Below are positions 52,747 to 61,239 of a stretch of DNA of 64,000 nt, in pieces (within the stretch, counting starts at the first letter, position 1; every line of letters begins with the position of its first letter). Position numbers and translations under genes: made by a program. The notes under the pieces are model-generated. The model did no database searches. It was not told the origin of the DNA and worked only from the letters and a program-made list of their open reading frames with translations. The stretch is from an uncultured Prevotella sp. (GTDB taxonomy: Bacteria; Bacteroidota; Bacteroidia; Bacteroidales; Bacteroidaceae): NCBI GenBank assembly GCA_934254985.1, contig CAKQMS010000009.1, forward strand, positions 1 through 64,000, written 5' to 3'.

Positions 52747-52889
52747 TTATCTTTGCAGAAGATAAGCTGTACTCGGCAATTTGTAAGCAAGCTTACATTG
52801 CGCTCGTTTGCATTATCTTTGCAGAAGATAAGCTGCACTCGGCAATTTGTAAGCAAGCTTACATTGCGCTCGTTTGCATTATCTTTGCA
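52747..52889 (+). repeat. tandem 66-bp palindromic promoter repeats upstream of the Fic gene
   Basis: Two units (52747-52812 and 52813-52878) differ at one visible base; a third begins at 52879 and breaks off after TTATCTTTGCA. Each start carries TATCTTTG (52748-52755, 52814-52821, 52880-52887), a match to the -7 box, so three equal promoter boxes stand 66 bp apart. Inside each unit is a hairpin, GTAAGCAAGCTTAC, framed by GGCAATTT and ATTGC. The last box would start RNA about 15 nt before the Fic ATG. Confidence 0.88.
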
Positions 52890-52908
52890 CACAAGAACGT
52901 ATTTGCAT

Positions 52909-53700
52909 ATGACATTCGAAAAGGAAATAGCAGAATATGAGGCTTTGCGACAGAAATATCAAAAACTTTTTGTCGACAAAATGGATAGAGAAGAGTATAT
53001 CAAGTATAACGAGATACTTTTCTCCACACATTCATGTGCCATAGAAGGTAATTCTTTTTCTATTGACGACACTCGTGATTTAAAAGAAAAAGGATTAGGA
53101 ATGATACCTTCGGGCAAGTCTTTGCTTGAAGCTTTCGAGATGCTGGATCATTTCGATGCTTATGAATATATGATAAAAAATGTAGACCATCAGCTTGATG
53201 AGACTTTCCTGAAAGAAATCAATAAGCGTGTTACGCTTCATACCATCACCTATCGTGCTCCTGATGCCATTCCTGGTGAATATACCACTACTGATATGGC
53301 GGCAGGTGATACCGTTTTTGGTGATCATGAAGAACTGATTGCTAAGGTTCCGAGATTGTTGGAATCTACAGAAAAGGCTATTGCTGCTGGCAATGTGCAT
53401 CCTGTAGTTTTGTCAGCTCGCTTCCATGGCTTTTATGAATATCTGCATCCTTTCCGTGATGGTAATGGCAGGACAGGGCGCCTTGTCAGCAACTATATCC
53501 TACTTCGTATGGGTCATCCGCAGATAGTTATACCATCTGATTGCCGTCAAGAATATATTTCGTCACTCCGATATATTCGTACGGAGGCAACGGATGAGCA
53601 TCTAATAAAATTCTTCTTTAAAATGGCTAATAAGAGAGTGAAGGAAGAACTTCAGCAGAAGGAAGCCAATACAAAGAGATTTCCAACGTTCTTGTTTTAG
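52909..53700 (+). CDS. Fic family protein (AMPylase-type), class II
   Basis: About 263 residues from ATG 52909-52911. A longer frame opening at 52753 only reads through the promoter repeats and is rejected. The catalytic motif HPFRDGNGRTGR is complete, so transfer of AMP or a related group to a target hydroxyl is likely. The N-terminal part has an inhibitory motif of the S-x-x-x-E-G/N type (SCAIEGN), with a Glu that would block the site. This makes it self-inhibited and class II-like, with no antitoxin needed. No winged-helix domain is seen. The target protein is unknown. Confidence 0.9.
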   Translation: MTFEKEIAEYEALRQKYQKLFVDKMDREEYIKYNEILFSTHSCAIEGNSFSIDDTRDLKEKGLGMIPSGKSLLEAFEMLDHFDAYEYMIKNVDHQLDETFLKEINKRVTLHTITYRAPDAIPGEYTTTDMAAGDTVFGDHEELIAKVPRLLESTEKAIAAGNVHPVVLSARFHGFYEYLHPFRDGNGRTGRLVSNYILLRMGHPQIVIPSDCRQEYISSLRYIRTEATDEHLIKFFFKMANKRVKEELQQKEANTKRFPTFLF

Positions 53701-53730
53701 ACAACTCTAATAAGAAAATAATATATATAT

Positions 53731-53761
53731 AAATAGCGGAGGTCACCAACCTCCGCTATTT
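53731..53761. terminator. bidirectional terminator between the Fic and DUF4476 genes
   Basis: AAATAGCGGAGGT (53731-53743) pairs with ACCTCCGCTATTT (53749-53761). The stop codon of the minus-strand gene (53756-53758) is part of the stem. Confidence 0.88.
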
Positions 53762-54406
53762 ATGTTTTCTTGAATTCTTTAGAATCTCTCCAGCTTTCGC
53801 TTTCTCGCTGTCGAATGTCAATACGTTGTAGATAGCTATGGCATTCTGAGGGTCAACAATGTGAGAAGCCATCATGCTGAGCACTTTCAACTGCTTATCG
53901 CCAAATGTGAATATGCTCATCATGCGAGCAACTTGATTGCATGAGTAGAAGCATCCGAGACTGGCAACCTCAAGTAGGTCGAACTTGTTGTCGTCGAAGC
54001 TCGCGTTCTTCACTTTGTTATACAGCTTGGCAAAGGAAGTTTCGTCGAGACAACAATTGTAATACATCGACGCATTAGGATATATTGTATATGGAGGGGT
54101 ATGGCGCTGATGGTTTGCATCTACTGTATGGTTAGTGTTGACATCTACAACATAATTCGTGTTACAAGCAACAACCCTTCCGTTTAAATCAAAGCTTACG
54201 GTAATCTGTTTTGTATTTTTGATAAACTCCCACTTGTCGCCATAAGCATCAAAGCTCGTTAGCTTTGGCTTGCCCAATATGTTAATAACTTCCTGCTTGG
54301 TCATTCCACGCTCCACACTCTTTACATCCTTTGCCGATGCAGAAAGGCATACGGCAAACATCAATATGGTTGTGGCAATAAGTGCCATCCATTCATTCCT
54401 TTTCAT
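53756..54406 (-). CDS. exported protein with BamE/SmpA-like and DUF4476-like regions
   Basis: 216 residues with a signal peptide (MFAVCLSASAK). The first domain has the SmpA/OmlA (BamE) pattern VERGMTKQEVINILGKP ... WEFI (about 30-75). The C-terminal part (about 120-210, with FDLLEVASLGCFYSCNQVARM and VLSMMASHIVDPQNA) looks like a DUF4476 domain, a helical module of unknown function. A low-complexity Asn/His/Pro stretch separates the two. It is probably periplasmic or outer-membrane-associated. It has its own promoter box at 54454-54461. Confidence 0.7.
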   Translation of the reverse strand: MKRNEWMALIATTILMFAVCLSASAKDVKSVERGMTKQEVINILGKPKLTSFDAYGDKWEFIKNTKQITVSFDLNGRVVACNTNYVVDVNTNHTVDANHQRHTPPYTIYPNASMYYNCCLDETSFAKLYNKVKNASFDDNKFDLLEVASLGCFYSCNQVARMMSIFTFGDKQLKVLSMMASHIVDPQNAIAIYNVLTFDSEKAKAGEILKNSRKHK

Positions 54407-54453
54407 AAGCTCTGCTATTTATTGAGGGTTATTATTTTTTTCTTTTCAGATTG

Positions 54454-54461
54454 CAAAATTA
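54454..54461 (-). promoter_or_regulatory. -7 promoter box of the BamE-like/DUF4476 gene
   Basis: TAATTTTG on the minus strand matches TAnnTTTG, 48 bp upstream of the ATG. Confidence 0.5.
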
Positions 54462-54538
54462 GCAAGTATGATTGACAGAAAAAAGGTATGAATCCCTATA
54501 GGTTGATAGGAAATTCCCTAAAAGGAAAATCAATACAT

Positions 54539-55444
54539 TTAGAACAACATCGTTATCAGAGGAATTGTGAGGATGGAACCTATGGTAGTGATGAAGGTTA
54601 TCTCGGTGATGAGAGAAGGGTTGCGACCATACTTCATGCAAAACATTGTACCAAAAGAGGCTGCAGGCATGGCTATCACTACGGTGTTTATGTTGTTGAC
54701 AATGTTGCTAACTCCACAAACTTTGAATAGATAATAAACAGATAGCGGTACGACGATGAGACGCAAAAATGATGTTACATAAACTTTTGGACTGCCCACT
54801 ATTTCACGTAGTGGAAGGCGTGCCATAGAAGAACCGATAATCATCAGAGCGGCAGGAACAGTTATGTTGCCCACTATGGTGATAGGACGAGCTATAATGT
54901 TTGGAGTGTGTACGCCACAAGCAACGAGTATGGCGGCAATGAAGGCTGCTATCATCGCTGGCGAGAAAAGCAACTTCGGGTTTAGACTTTTAAGACTATA
55001 TTCGCCCTTAACAAGCATTACTCCTGCTGTAAATATGAAGAATGTGTTAGGAGTATTCAAGAGAGCGGCATAGAAAATGGCTTTTGGACCGAATATGGAA
55101 GAGACGATAGGGTAGCCGATGAAGCCTACATTAGCAAACATCAATGTAAAACCTATCATGCCTTGGTCGTCGTGGTTCTTGCTGATAAAGCGAGGTACCC
55201 AAAAACCGAATACGAGCAATAGGATATAGGTGAGAAAGCCTACTCCTAATAGTGGTAGAATAAGACTGCGGTCTGGGAGTTCTGTTCCCATTACCGATGA
55301 GAGTATCAATGCTGGACAAGTGATGTCTATAACTATAGATGATAGTTTTTGGTCGAATTTGTCGCCCATATATCCCAATTTGCACATGGCATAGCCAAGC
55401 ACTACGATGATGAAGAGTACCACCATCACTTCTATATTTTCCAT
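54539..55444 (-). CDS. AEC-family transporter (auxin efflux carrier-like)
   Basis: 301 residues, almost wholly membrane-embedded, with about ten hydrophobic helices in two halves. The family's conserved positions include CPALILSSVMG in the first half and NVGFIGYPIVSSIFG in the middle. The late stretch TVVIAMPAASFGTMFCMKYG is also typical. Bacterial AEC proteins export or exchange organic acids such as malate, or amino-acid derivatives; the substrate is not readable here. The gene stands alone. An inverted repeat in its leader (55456-55484) may regulate it. Confidence 0.87.
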   Translation of the reverse strand: MENIEVMVVLFIIVVLGYAMCKLGYMGDKFDQKLSSIVIDITCPALILSSVMGTELPDRSLILPLLGVGFLTYILLLVFGFWVPRFISKNHDDQGMIGFTLMFANVGFIGYPIVSSIFGPKAIFYAALLNTPNTFFIFTAGVMLVKGEYSLKSLNPKLLFSPAMIAAFIAAILVACGVHTPNIIARPITIVGNITVPAALMIIGSSMARLPLREIVGSPKVYVTSFLRLIVVPLSVYYLFKVCGVSNIVNNINTVVIAMPAASFGTMFCMKYGRNPSLITEITFITTIGSILTIPLITMLF

Positions 55445-55455
55445 ATTCTAAATAT

Positions 55456-55484
55456 ATTTTGCCATCCTAAACGGTTGGCAAAAT
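55456..55484. promoter_or_regulatory. inverted repeat in the leader of the AEC transporter gene
   Basis: ATTTTGCCA (55456-55464) faces TGGCAAAAT (55476-55484), a perfect 9-bp arm with an 11-bp spacer. This could be an operator or a leader hairpin just upstream of the ATG. Confidence 0.5.
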
Positions 55485-55576
55485 TATATAAAAAAGCTGG
55501 AACTACCACCAACTTTTATACATTAAATTCTACGTCTCTATTATTTTCTGCAGCCTTCGCTTTGTGGAGGGAAAGT

Positions 55577-55643
55577 TGTCACCATATATTTTTTGTTATT
55601 GATATTTAAAATGTCCGACACTGTCGGATGTATTTGTTGGTGA
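55577..55643. other. nested inverted repeats around a TCCGACA palindrome
   Basis: TCCGACACTGTCGGA (55614-55628) is a palindrome with a single central base. Around it GTCACC (55578-55583) faces GGTGAC (near 55639-55644). It lies in the gap between two minus-strand genes; the role is unknown. Confidence 0.4.
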
Positions 55644-55705
55644 CAGAAAATGGAATACTTAAAACTCCATAATATTGATGCAATAATTACAATAGGCTAA
55701 ACACC

Positions 55706-56344
55706 TTAATAATTCGATTTCGTCACGTATTTATACTCTTTCTTTATTTCTGCAAGTTCTTTGTCTGTCATGCGCTGATATATCACCAAGCCATAGAAAG
55801 GCTTTGTGGTATCGTTCTTAATGGTTGTGTAGCCAAGCTTCTGAATGGTGTAAAGATAGAATTCTTTTCCTTGAAGTGTAGCGACGTACAGCACTTGCAT
55901 GTAGCGTTCAGATATGCTTAAATCGGCAGAATAGCGCATGATGTATCCCTTACTGTCGTCATAGCTCCATTCGGTATTTATGTAGTTTTTACCAGACACA
56001 TCGCCATGAAGGAAGCCTATCAAGTTATTGTCTGCCTTAAACCAATAGTCTGTATATCCGCTACCATACACCATATCGCGATAGTCTTTTTGTGATAGCT
56101 TGCCATTATCCATTATTTTATATATGCCAACAACCTTCCAGCCATAGCCTTTCACTTCATCATTGATAATTTCAGCTCTTATTGGTTGTAAACCATCAAG
56201 TACGCAACATCCGGCATCGTTGACTATATATTTGCTATTAAATAGATTTTCCTTTATAGGGTCTACTGTGTCATCCGACTTGTCGCAACTTGTAAATGTA
56301 CAAGCGCCAGTAATCATCATTAAAAGAAATAAAAGCTGTTTCAT
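55706..56344 (-). CDS. small lipoprotein of unknown function
   Basis: 212 residues. The lipoprotein signal ends at TSC (about 20) and is followed by DKSDDTVDPIKENLFN, a usual Bacteroidetes linker after the lipid anchor. The rest is beta-rich with many aromatic residues (GWKVVGIYKIMDNGKLSQKD, YWFKADNNLIGFLHGD) and looks like a lipocalin-type or DUF5004-like fold, but no family is recognised with certainty. It stands alone and is divergent from the lipocalin-like gene at 56550. Confidence 0.65.
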   Translation of the reverse strand: MKQLLFLLMMITGACTFTSCDKSDDTVDPIKENLFNSKYIVNDAGCCVLDGLQPIRAEIINDEVKGYGWKVVGIYKIMDNGKLSQKDYRDMVYGSGYTDYWFKADNNLIGFLHGDVSGKNYINTEWSYDDSKGYIMRYSADLSISERYMQVLYVATLQGKEFYLYTIQKLGYTTIKNDTTKPFYGLVIYQRMTDKELAEIKKEYKYVTKSNY

Positions 56345-56495
56345 AATACGTTTTTTATGTTTGTCATATTATAAACGCACAGAATCTTTATATATTGCTT
56401 GCTGTCGAATGTTATATTTATAGACGAGAATCACACTAACAATCTTTTTTCTTTTATTTTTTAATCATTATCTATCCTATCAGAAATAAAAAATA

Positions 56496-56503
56496 TACCT
56501 TTG
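56496..56503 (+). promoter_or_regulatory. -7 promoter box of the lipocalin-like/barrel operon
   Basis: TACCTTTG followed by CGG matches TAnnTTTG, about 47 bp upstream of the ATG at 56550. Confidence 0.62.
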
Positions 56504-56549
56504 CGGTGTTTTACAACATATTAACAACTAAATAATACCTAATAAAATA

Positions 56550-57719
56550 ATGAAACACATTTGTTTCACAACCCTTTCATTATGCCTGCTCACCGTCGTT
56601 ATGGAGACATCATGCAGCGACGACCCTGCATTCACAGCACCTAAAGTGTCGCCCGATATCAATGTGCCCATCACTGGCTATTGGCAGATAGCCGGTGAAG
56701 ACATCAATGGCGACGGTGCCATTCAAGGCATTGTAGTGCACAATGACAATACTGTGACAGAATGGATGTATACCAACGTCACAGACAATCCTTATAAATT
56801 GGGATACAAGACGGGCAAGTGGAGCGTGAACGGCAACCACTATGAGATGCAGCTACCCAAAGGCTACGGTAAATACTACAACGTGACCGTGGCTGGAAAC
56901 GATGACCAAAAGATGTATCTCGCATATAACGGCAAGACATCAGTAGTACCTTTCTACAGACTCACATCGCTACCAGGCGATGGCGACAAGATGATAAGCG
57001 AACTTGAAGGCATGAAGATGTCGGGATTCAACATGACCGACTTCACTGGCTATTGGGAACAGGACAATGAGTCTGGCAGTGGATTCTACGTAGACGAAGA
57101 AGGCAATATCTCCGACATAACACTGATATGGAGTGGGACTTTTCATCATACCGTGCAGTATCATTCGGCTAAGGTGGAACTGGACAACAACAACTGCACA
57201 ATTCTCTCATTAGGAACCAATTGGAATGTGTATGCCGTGGGTAACAATTCATTGCTTGCCTTTGCCAATGGCGACAATAATAATAGTGTGGAACACTTTG
57301 TGAAGAAAGGCGTGCCCGAAGAGATGTTGCGGGCTGACGAGATAATGAAGAAACCTGTGCCCGAATACATCTTGGGCAAGTGGGTAACCACACACTATAC
57401 TTACATTGTGGATGGCAACTGTATCACGGATATGGACACTCAGAATGACGACAGTTGGAATTCGCTGTTCTACCATACTCTCGCTTTTATGGATAACCAT
57501 AAAACGTACAAATGGGACAGATTTGGAACTGTTGTCTCTGACCAATGGTTCACAATGGACGGTGAAAACATAACTAAATCCGGAGACATCAATGCACTCA
57601 TTATACCCGAATGTCTTTATACAGAAACCTGGACCGTCAGCGACAAGACAGAAGACAAAATGAAGCTCACCTGTAAACAGTGTAATACAACTGAAATATA
57701 TACTTACAAAAGAAAATGA
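56550..57719 (+). CDS. exported lipoprotein with tandem lipocalin-like beta domains
   Basis: 389 residues. The lipoprotein signal ends at SC (about 22), followed by SDDPAF. Three similar beta segments each begin with a Trp-containing strand of lipocalin-like type: ITGYWQIAGEDINGDG (about 46), FTGYWEQDNESGSGFY (about 168) and ILGKWVTTHYTYIV (about 276). This suggests internal repetition. The role is unknown, probably ligand binding at the cell surface. Its stop overlaps the start of the next gene by four bases (ATGA), so translation of the two is coupled. Confidence 0.7.
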   Translation: MKHICFTTLSLCLLTVVMETSCSDDPAFTAPKVSPDINVPITGYWQIAGEDINGDGAIQGIVVHNDNTVTEWMYTNVTDNPYKLGYKTGKWSVNGNHYEMQLPKGYGKYYNVTVAGNDDQKMYLAYNGKTSVVPFYRLTSLPGDGDKMISELEGMKMSGFNMTDFTGYWEQDNESGSGFYVDEEGNISDITLIWSGTFHHTVQYHSAKVELDNNNCTILSLGTNWNVYAVGNNSLLAFANGDNNNSVEHFVKKGVPEEMLRADEIMKKPVPEYILGKWVTTHYTYIVDGNCITDMDTQNDDSWNSLFYHTLAFMDNHKTYKWDRFGTVVSDQWFTMDGENITKSGDINALIIPECLYTETWTVSDKTEDKMKLTCKQCNTTEIYTYKRK

Positions 57720-58432
57720 ACACTATAAAAAATATCATATCTGCCGTTGTCATATCGCTGCTGCCTATGTGGGCTTCGGCTCAGAACGAAGGTCACCGTG
57801 TGTCAATCATTCCACATGCAGGTGTAACCATATCCAAGATGGACGGCTCGGCACTAACGGCATCGAAGGAGTGGAAAGCAGGATATACGTTTGGAGCAAG
57901 TGTAGAGATACCTTTGTCGCAGTATTATTCGTTGACGACAGGAGCTGACTTCAGTCTTATTGGCACCGGATTCAAGGAGCAGAAAGAGAAATACGCATCT
58001 GTCAATGAAAAGCTTGACGTGACTTACATATCCGTGCCTCTACAACTAAAGTCTTACTTCTCGGATGTGAAAGGACTGGCTACCCATATAGGTGTGCAGG
58101 TAGGCTTGCTCGTCTCGGCAAAGGACAAGATTACCATAAATAGCATTCGCACCATGAACCTTGGCGACGGCACATCATCTATGTATCTATGGGAATCGTA
58201 CAAAGAGAAGAAATCGGAGAGTGTGAGCAGCAACTTTCGTAACATCGTGATAGGCATTCCCTTTGGTCTGAGTTATGAGTGGCGACATATCACCCTTGCT
58301 GCTTCATATTGCTTCGAAGTGAGGAAGGCCATAAATCTGAAGTCAAACGCCCCAAGGGTCACCATGGTCGACTCACCTGTGGTACGCAACCATGCTGTGT
58401 ATATTACAGCGGGATACAAGTTTACGCTGTAG
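57716..58432 (+). CDS. outer-membrane beta-barrel protein (porin family, PF13568-like)
   Basis: 238 residues with a signal peptide (SLLPMWASAQ). The rest alternates as in an eight-stranded outer-membrane barrel: VSIIPHAGVTISKMDG, GYTFGASVEIPLSQYYSL, TYISVPLQLKSYF and the final strand AVYITAGYKFTL, which ends in an aromatic-aliphatic pattern. It is coupled to the preceding lipoprotein gene by a four-base overlap, which suggests that the two form a complex. Function unknown. Confidence 0.83.
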   Translation: MNTIKNIISAVVISLLPMWASAQNEGHRVSIIPHAGVTISKMDGSALTASKEWKAGYTFGASVEIPLSQYYSLTTGADFSLIGTGFKEQKEKYASVNEKLDVTYISVPLQLKSYFSDVKGLATHIGVQVGLLVSAKDKITINSIRTMNLGDGTSSMYLWESYKEKKSESVSSNFRNIVIGIPFGLSYEWRHITLAASYCFEVRKAINLKSNAPRVTMVDSPVVRNHAVYITAGYKFTL

Positions 58433-58597
58433 AAGAAAGACTATAATGCAGAGTCAGATGATGCACCTATGGTAGAGATTGCGATTCTTTGTGACTATTC
58501 CCCATGAAATATCCACTGATCTGGTAACATTTTTTATGGTACCATAAAAATGTAAGCATTCTCCTTAATTTTATATAAATAATTTGTTGAAAATCTA

Positions 58598-58605
58598 TAA
58601 CTTTG
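58598..58605 (+). promoter_or_regulatory. -7 promoter box of the HMA-AraC/receptor operon
   Basis: TAACTTTG followed by CACC matches TAnnTTTG, 34 bp upstream of the regulator ATG. Confidence 0.65.
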
Positions 58606-58638
58606 CACCGTAATCAAAGAAGATAAATATATACGCCG

Positions 58639-59193
58639 ATGAAGCTATTGATAAAGAACATGGTTTGTCCGCGCTGCATCTCTGCGGTGAAGGATATTCT
58701 TGAGTCGGAAGGTCTGACGGTGAATTCAATAAGTTTGGGCGATGCAGAGATAGAGGGAGAACTTACTGACGAACAACGTCTTTCTCTTGCAAGGAAGTTG
58801 CACGACATAGGCTTTGAGTTGCTTGACGACCCACGCTCGCTGTTGGTGGAAAAGATACGCATTGCCGTGCTGCAATGGGTAAGAATGCCTGTGGAGCGTC
58901 CTAAACTGTCCGATTATTTGTCGCGCAATCTCAACAAAGATTATAGCACCATGAGTAAGCTTTTCTCAGAAGTGCGAGGCATTACCATTGAGCGGTTCTC
59001 AATTCTGCATCGCATAGAATATGTCAAGGAACTACTATGCTATAGTCAGCTTTCCACAAGTGAGATAGCATATAGACTTGGTTATAGCTCACCGGCACAT
59101 CTCTCATCGCAGTTTAAGCAAGTCACGGGTATGACTCCAAAGGAATTTCGTGAACTTGAGAAACCTGGCAGAACACCCTTGGATGCATTGTAA
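58639..59193 (+). CDS. AraC-type regulator fused to an N-terminal HMA metal-binding domain
   Basis: 184 residues. The first 65 or so form a heavy-metal-associated (HMA) ferredoxin-like domain with the metal motif MVCPRC (C10, C13) and a typical end (LARKLHDIGFELLDD). An AraC double helix-turn-helix follows (about 88-175, with LSRNLNKDYSTMSKLFSEV and IAYRLGYSSPAHLSSQFKQVTG). A soft metal such as copper is likely to bind the HMA domain and control DNA binding, making this a one-protein metal switch. It is the first gene of a cluster with a TonB-dependent receptor and an exported HMA protein. The metal's identity is inference. Confidence 0.85.
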   Translation: MKLLIKNMVCPRCISAVKDILESEGLTVNSISLGDAEIEGELTDEQRLSLARKLHDIGFELLDDPRSLLVEKIRIAVLQWVRMPVERPKLSDYLSRNLNKDYSTMSKLFSEVRGITIERFSILHRIEYVKELLCYSQLSTSEIAYRLGYSSPAHLSSQFKQVTGMTPKEFRELEKPGRTPLDAL

Positions 59194-59226
59194 TAAGGTT
59201 AAAAGATTGTTATAAAGGTTAAGTAC

Positions 59227-61212
59227 ATGAGAAAATTATTGATAGGTTTATTAGGATATACGTTTGTGTCACAGCAGATGGTTGCGCAGACAGATAGCAT
59301 AGCCAGTACACACGAATTGAAGAATGTGGTTGTAAGAGCCACTAATGGTATTAAGTTGAAATACCGTGTTGACAATGCCGAGATAATAGGGCAAGGTCAA
59401 CTGGTACGTGCTGCTTGCTGTAACCTTGGTGAGTCGTTTACTACCAATCCTTCGGTCGACGTGAGCTACAGCGACGCTGCCACTGGCGCAAAGCAGATAA
59501 AGCTGCTTGGACTTAGTGGCACCTATGTGCAGATGCTCACGGAGAATATCCCAAATCTGCGTGGCGCATCCTTGCCTTATAGCCTCGGCTATGTGCCTGG
59601 ACCTTGGATGCAGTCGATACAGGTGAGCAAAGGAGCGTCGAGTGTGAAAAACGGATATGAGAGCACTACGGGTCAGATAAACATAGAATTTCTTAAGCCA
59701 CAAGGCACTGATGGTGTGCGTGCTAATGTATATCAGGATAGCGAGTTGAAGACGGAGGTAAACCTTGACGGAAGCATACATCTCAACGACCGTCTTTCTA
59801 CAGCAACCCTTCTTCACTTCGAGAACCGACAGATGGATCATGATGGCAATGGCGACGGCTTTATGGATATGCCCAAGTTGCGACAGTATAACTTGATGCA
59901 CAGATGGGCATATGTGTCGCCACGATGGATTAGTCAGTTGATGTTGCGTGGCTTGCATGATGAGCGCGAAGGCGGGCAAAGTCGTAAGCACGCTAATGCT
60001 GCTTCATCGGAACTTCTCTATTCTACATCAGTAAAGACCAACCGCTATGAGATGCAATGGAAAAACGGTTTTACGCTGAATGCCGACCATAACACGTCAA
60101 TAGCCTTGATGCTGCATGGCTCATGGCATGATGCCGACAATATGTTTGGAACTACCCAATATGATGTCACTCAGAAGAATGGTTATGCCCAATTGATGTT
60201 TGAGACAGATATTACGGAAAATAATAATATTAGTTTAGGTGCGTCGCTCAACCACGATTACTATGACGAACGCTTCAATCCATTGGGAACATTGCCTACA
60301 GCTGAAAGCAAGGTGACAAAGGAAACCACTCCAGGTCTCTACGCTCAGTACACGTATAAGTTGGGCGAAAGGCTTACTGTAATGCCTGGTGTGCGTTGGG
60401 ATTATTCCAATCTTTACGGCAGTTTCTTCACGCCACGTCTGCACATCAAGTATTCTCCATCCAATATGGTCACGCTACGCACTTCGATAGGCAAGGGCTA
60501 TCGTTCGCCTCATGCTTTGGCTGAGAATGTGTCGCTATTGGCAAGCGGCAGACAGATTATCATCGATTCTGACCTTAAGCAGGAGGAAGCATGGAACATG
60601 GGAACTTCTTTAGCATTCAACATTCCTCTATTTGGCAAGAATCTGGAGCTGAATGCGGAGTATTACTACACCGACTTCAAGCATCAGATGGTAATGAACT
60701 TCGACGGAGCCAAAGGCGCTCACACACTCTCGTTTGAGAATCTCGACGGCAAGAGCTATAGCCACACTTTCCAAGTGGATGCCACATACGCTTTGTTTAG
60801 TGGCATGTCTGCCACAGTAGCCTTCCGTCTGAACGATGTTAAGTGTACTTATGATGGCGAGCTTCGCCAGAAGCCTCTCACATCCCACTATAAAGGTTTG
60901 CTCACTCTCTCGTATAAGACGCCACTCGAACTTTGGCAGTTTGATGTTACTGGTCAACTGAATGGTGGTGGCGAGCTTTACGACCAAAGCCGCTATCCTG
61001 CCTATTTTCAGCTGCAGGCACAAGTTACACGAGAGTTCCACAACTTTAGTCTTTACTTAGGTGGCGAGAACCTCACCAACTATAAGATAGACAATCCCGT
61101 GCTCCACTCCCATCATCCATGGAGCACGGCCTTCGATGCCACTCAGGTGTGGGGACCCGTCACTGGAGCGATGGCTTACGTAGGCATTAGATTCAAATTA
61201 GAGAAGTTATAA
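59227..61212 (+). CDS. TonB-dependent receptor, probably for a metal or metal complex
   Basis: 661 residues with a signal peptide ending near VAQ (20), no carboxypeptidase-like domain, and the plug directly after it (LKNVVVRATNG ... GQGQLVRAACCNLGESF). The adjacent cysteines C64 and C65 in the plug, near its start, are unusual and could take part in metal binding. Barrel strands follow to the C-terminal GAMAYVGIRFKLEKL. The size is that of siderophore, cobalamin or copper receptors rather than SusC. It lies 33 bp after the HMA-AraC regulator and 27 bp before an exported HMA protein, which points to metal import. Copper is favoured; the substrate is unproven. Confidence 0.88.
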   Translation: MRKLLIGLLGYTFVSQQMVAQTDSIASTHELKNVVVRATNGIKLKYRVDNAEIIGQGQLVRAACCNLGESFTTNPSVDVSYSDAATGAKQIKLLGLSGTYVQMLTENIPNLRGASLPYSLGYVPGPWMQSIQVSKGASSVKNGYESTTGQINIEFLKPQGTDGVRANVYQDSELKTEVNLDGSIHLNDRLSTATLLHFENRQMDHDGNGDGFMDMPKLRQYNLMHRWAYVSPRWISQLMLRGLHDEREGGQSRKHANAASSELLYSTSVKTNRYEMQWKNGFTLNADHNTSIALMLHGSWHDADNMFGTTQYDVTQKNGYAQLMFETDITENNNISLGASLNHDYYDERFNPLGTLPTAESKVTKETTPGLYAQYTYKLGERLTVMPGVRWDYSNLYGSFFTPRLHIKYSPSNMVTLRTSIGKGYRSPHALAENVSLLASGRQIIIDSDLKQEEAWNMGTSLAFNIPLFGKNLELNAEYYYTDFKHQMVMNFDGAKGAHTLSFENLDGKSYSHTFQVDATYALFSGMSATVAFRLNDVKCTYDGELRQKPLTSHYKGLLTLSYKTPLELWQFDVTGQLNGGGELYDQSRYPAYFQLQAQVTREFHNFSLYLGGENLTNYKIDNPVLHSHHPWSTAFDATQVWGPVTGAMAYVGIRFKLEKL

Positions 61213-61239
61213 AACATACATTATTAATATAAGGATAAT

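Noticed and set aside
52747..52878. CRISPR or IS-end interpretation of the 66-bp repeats
   Set aside because: The units are directly adjacent without spacers, contain a hairpin and promoter box, and no transposase lies near.
52753..52908. 52 extra N-terminal codons for the Fic protein
   Set aside because: The extension translates the tandem promoter repeats (the same peptide twice) and lies upstream of or across the nearest promoter box. The ATG at 52909 fits the family.
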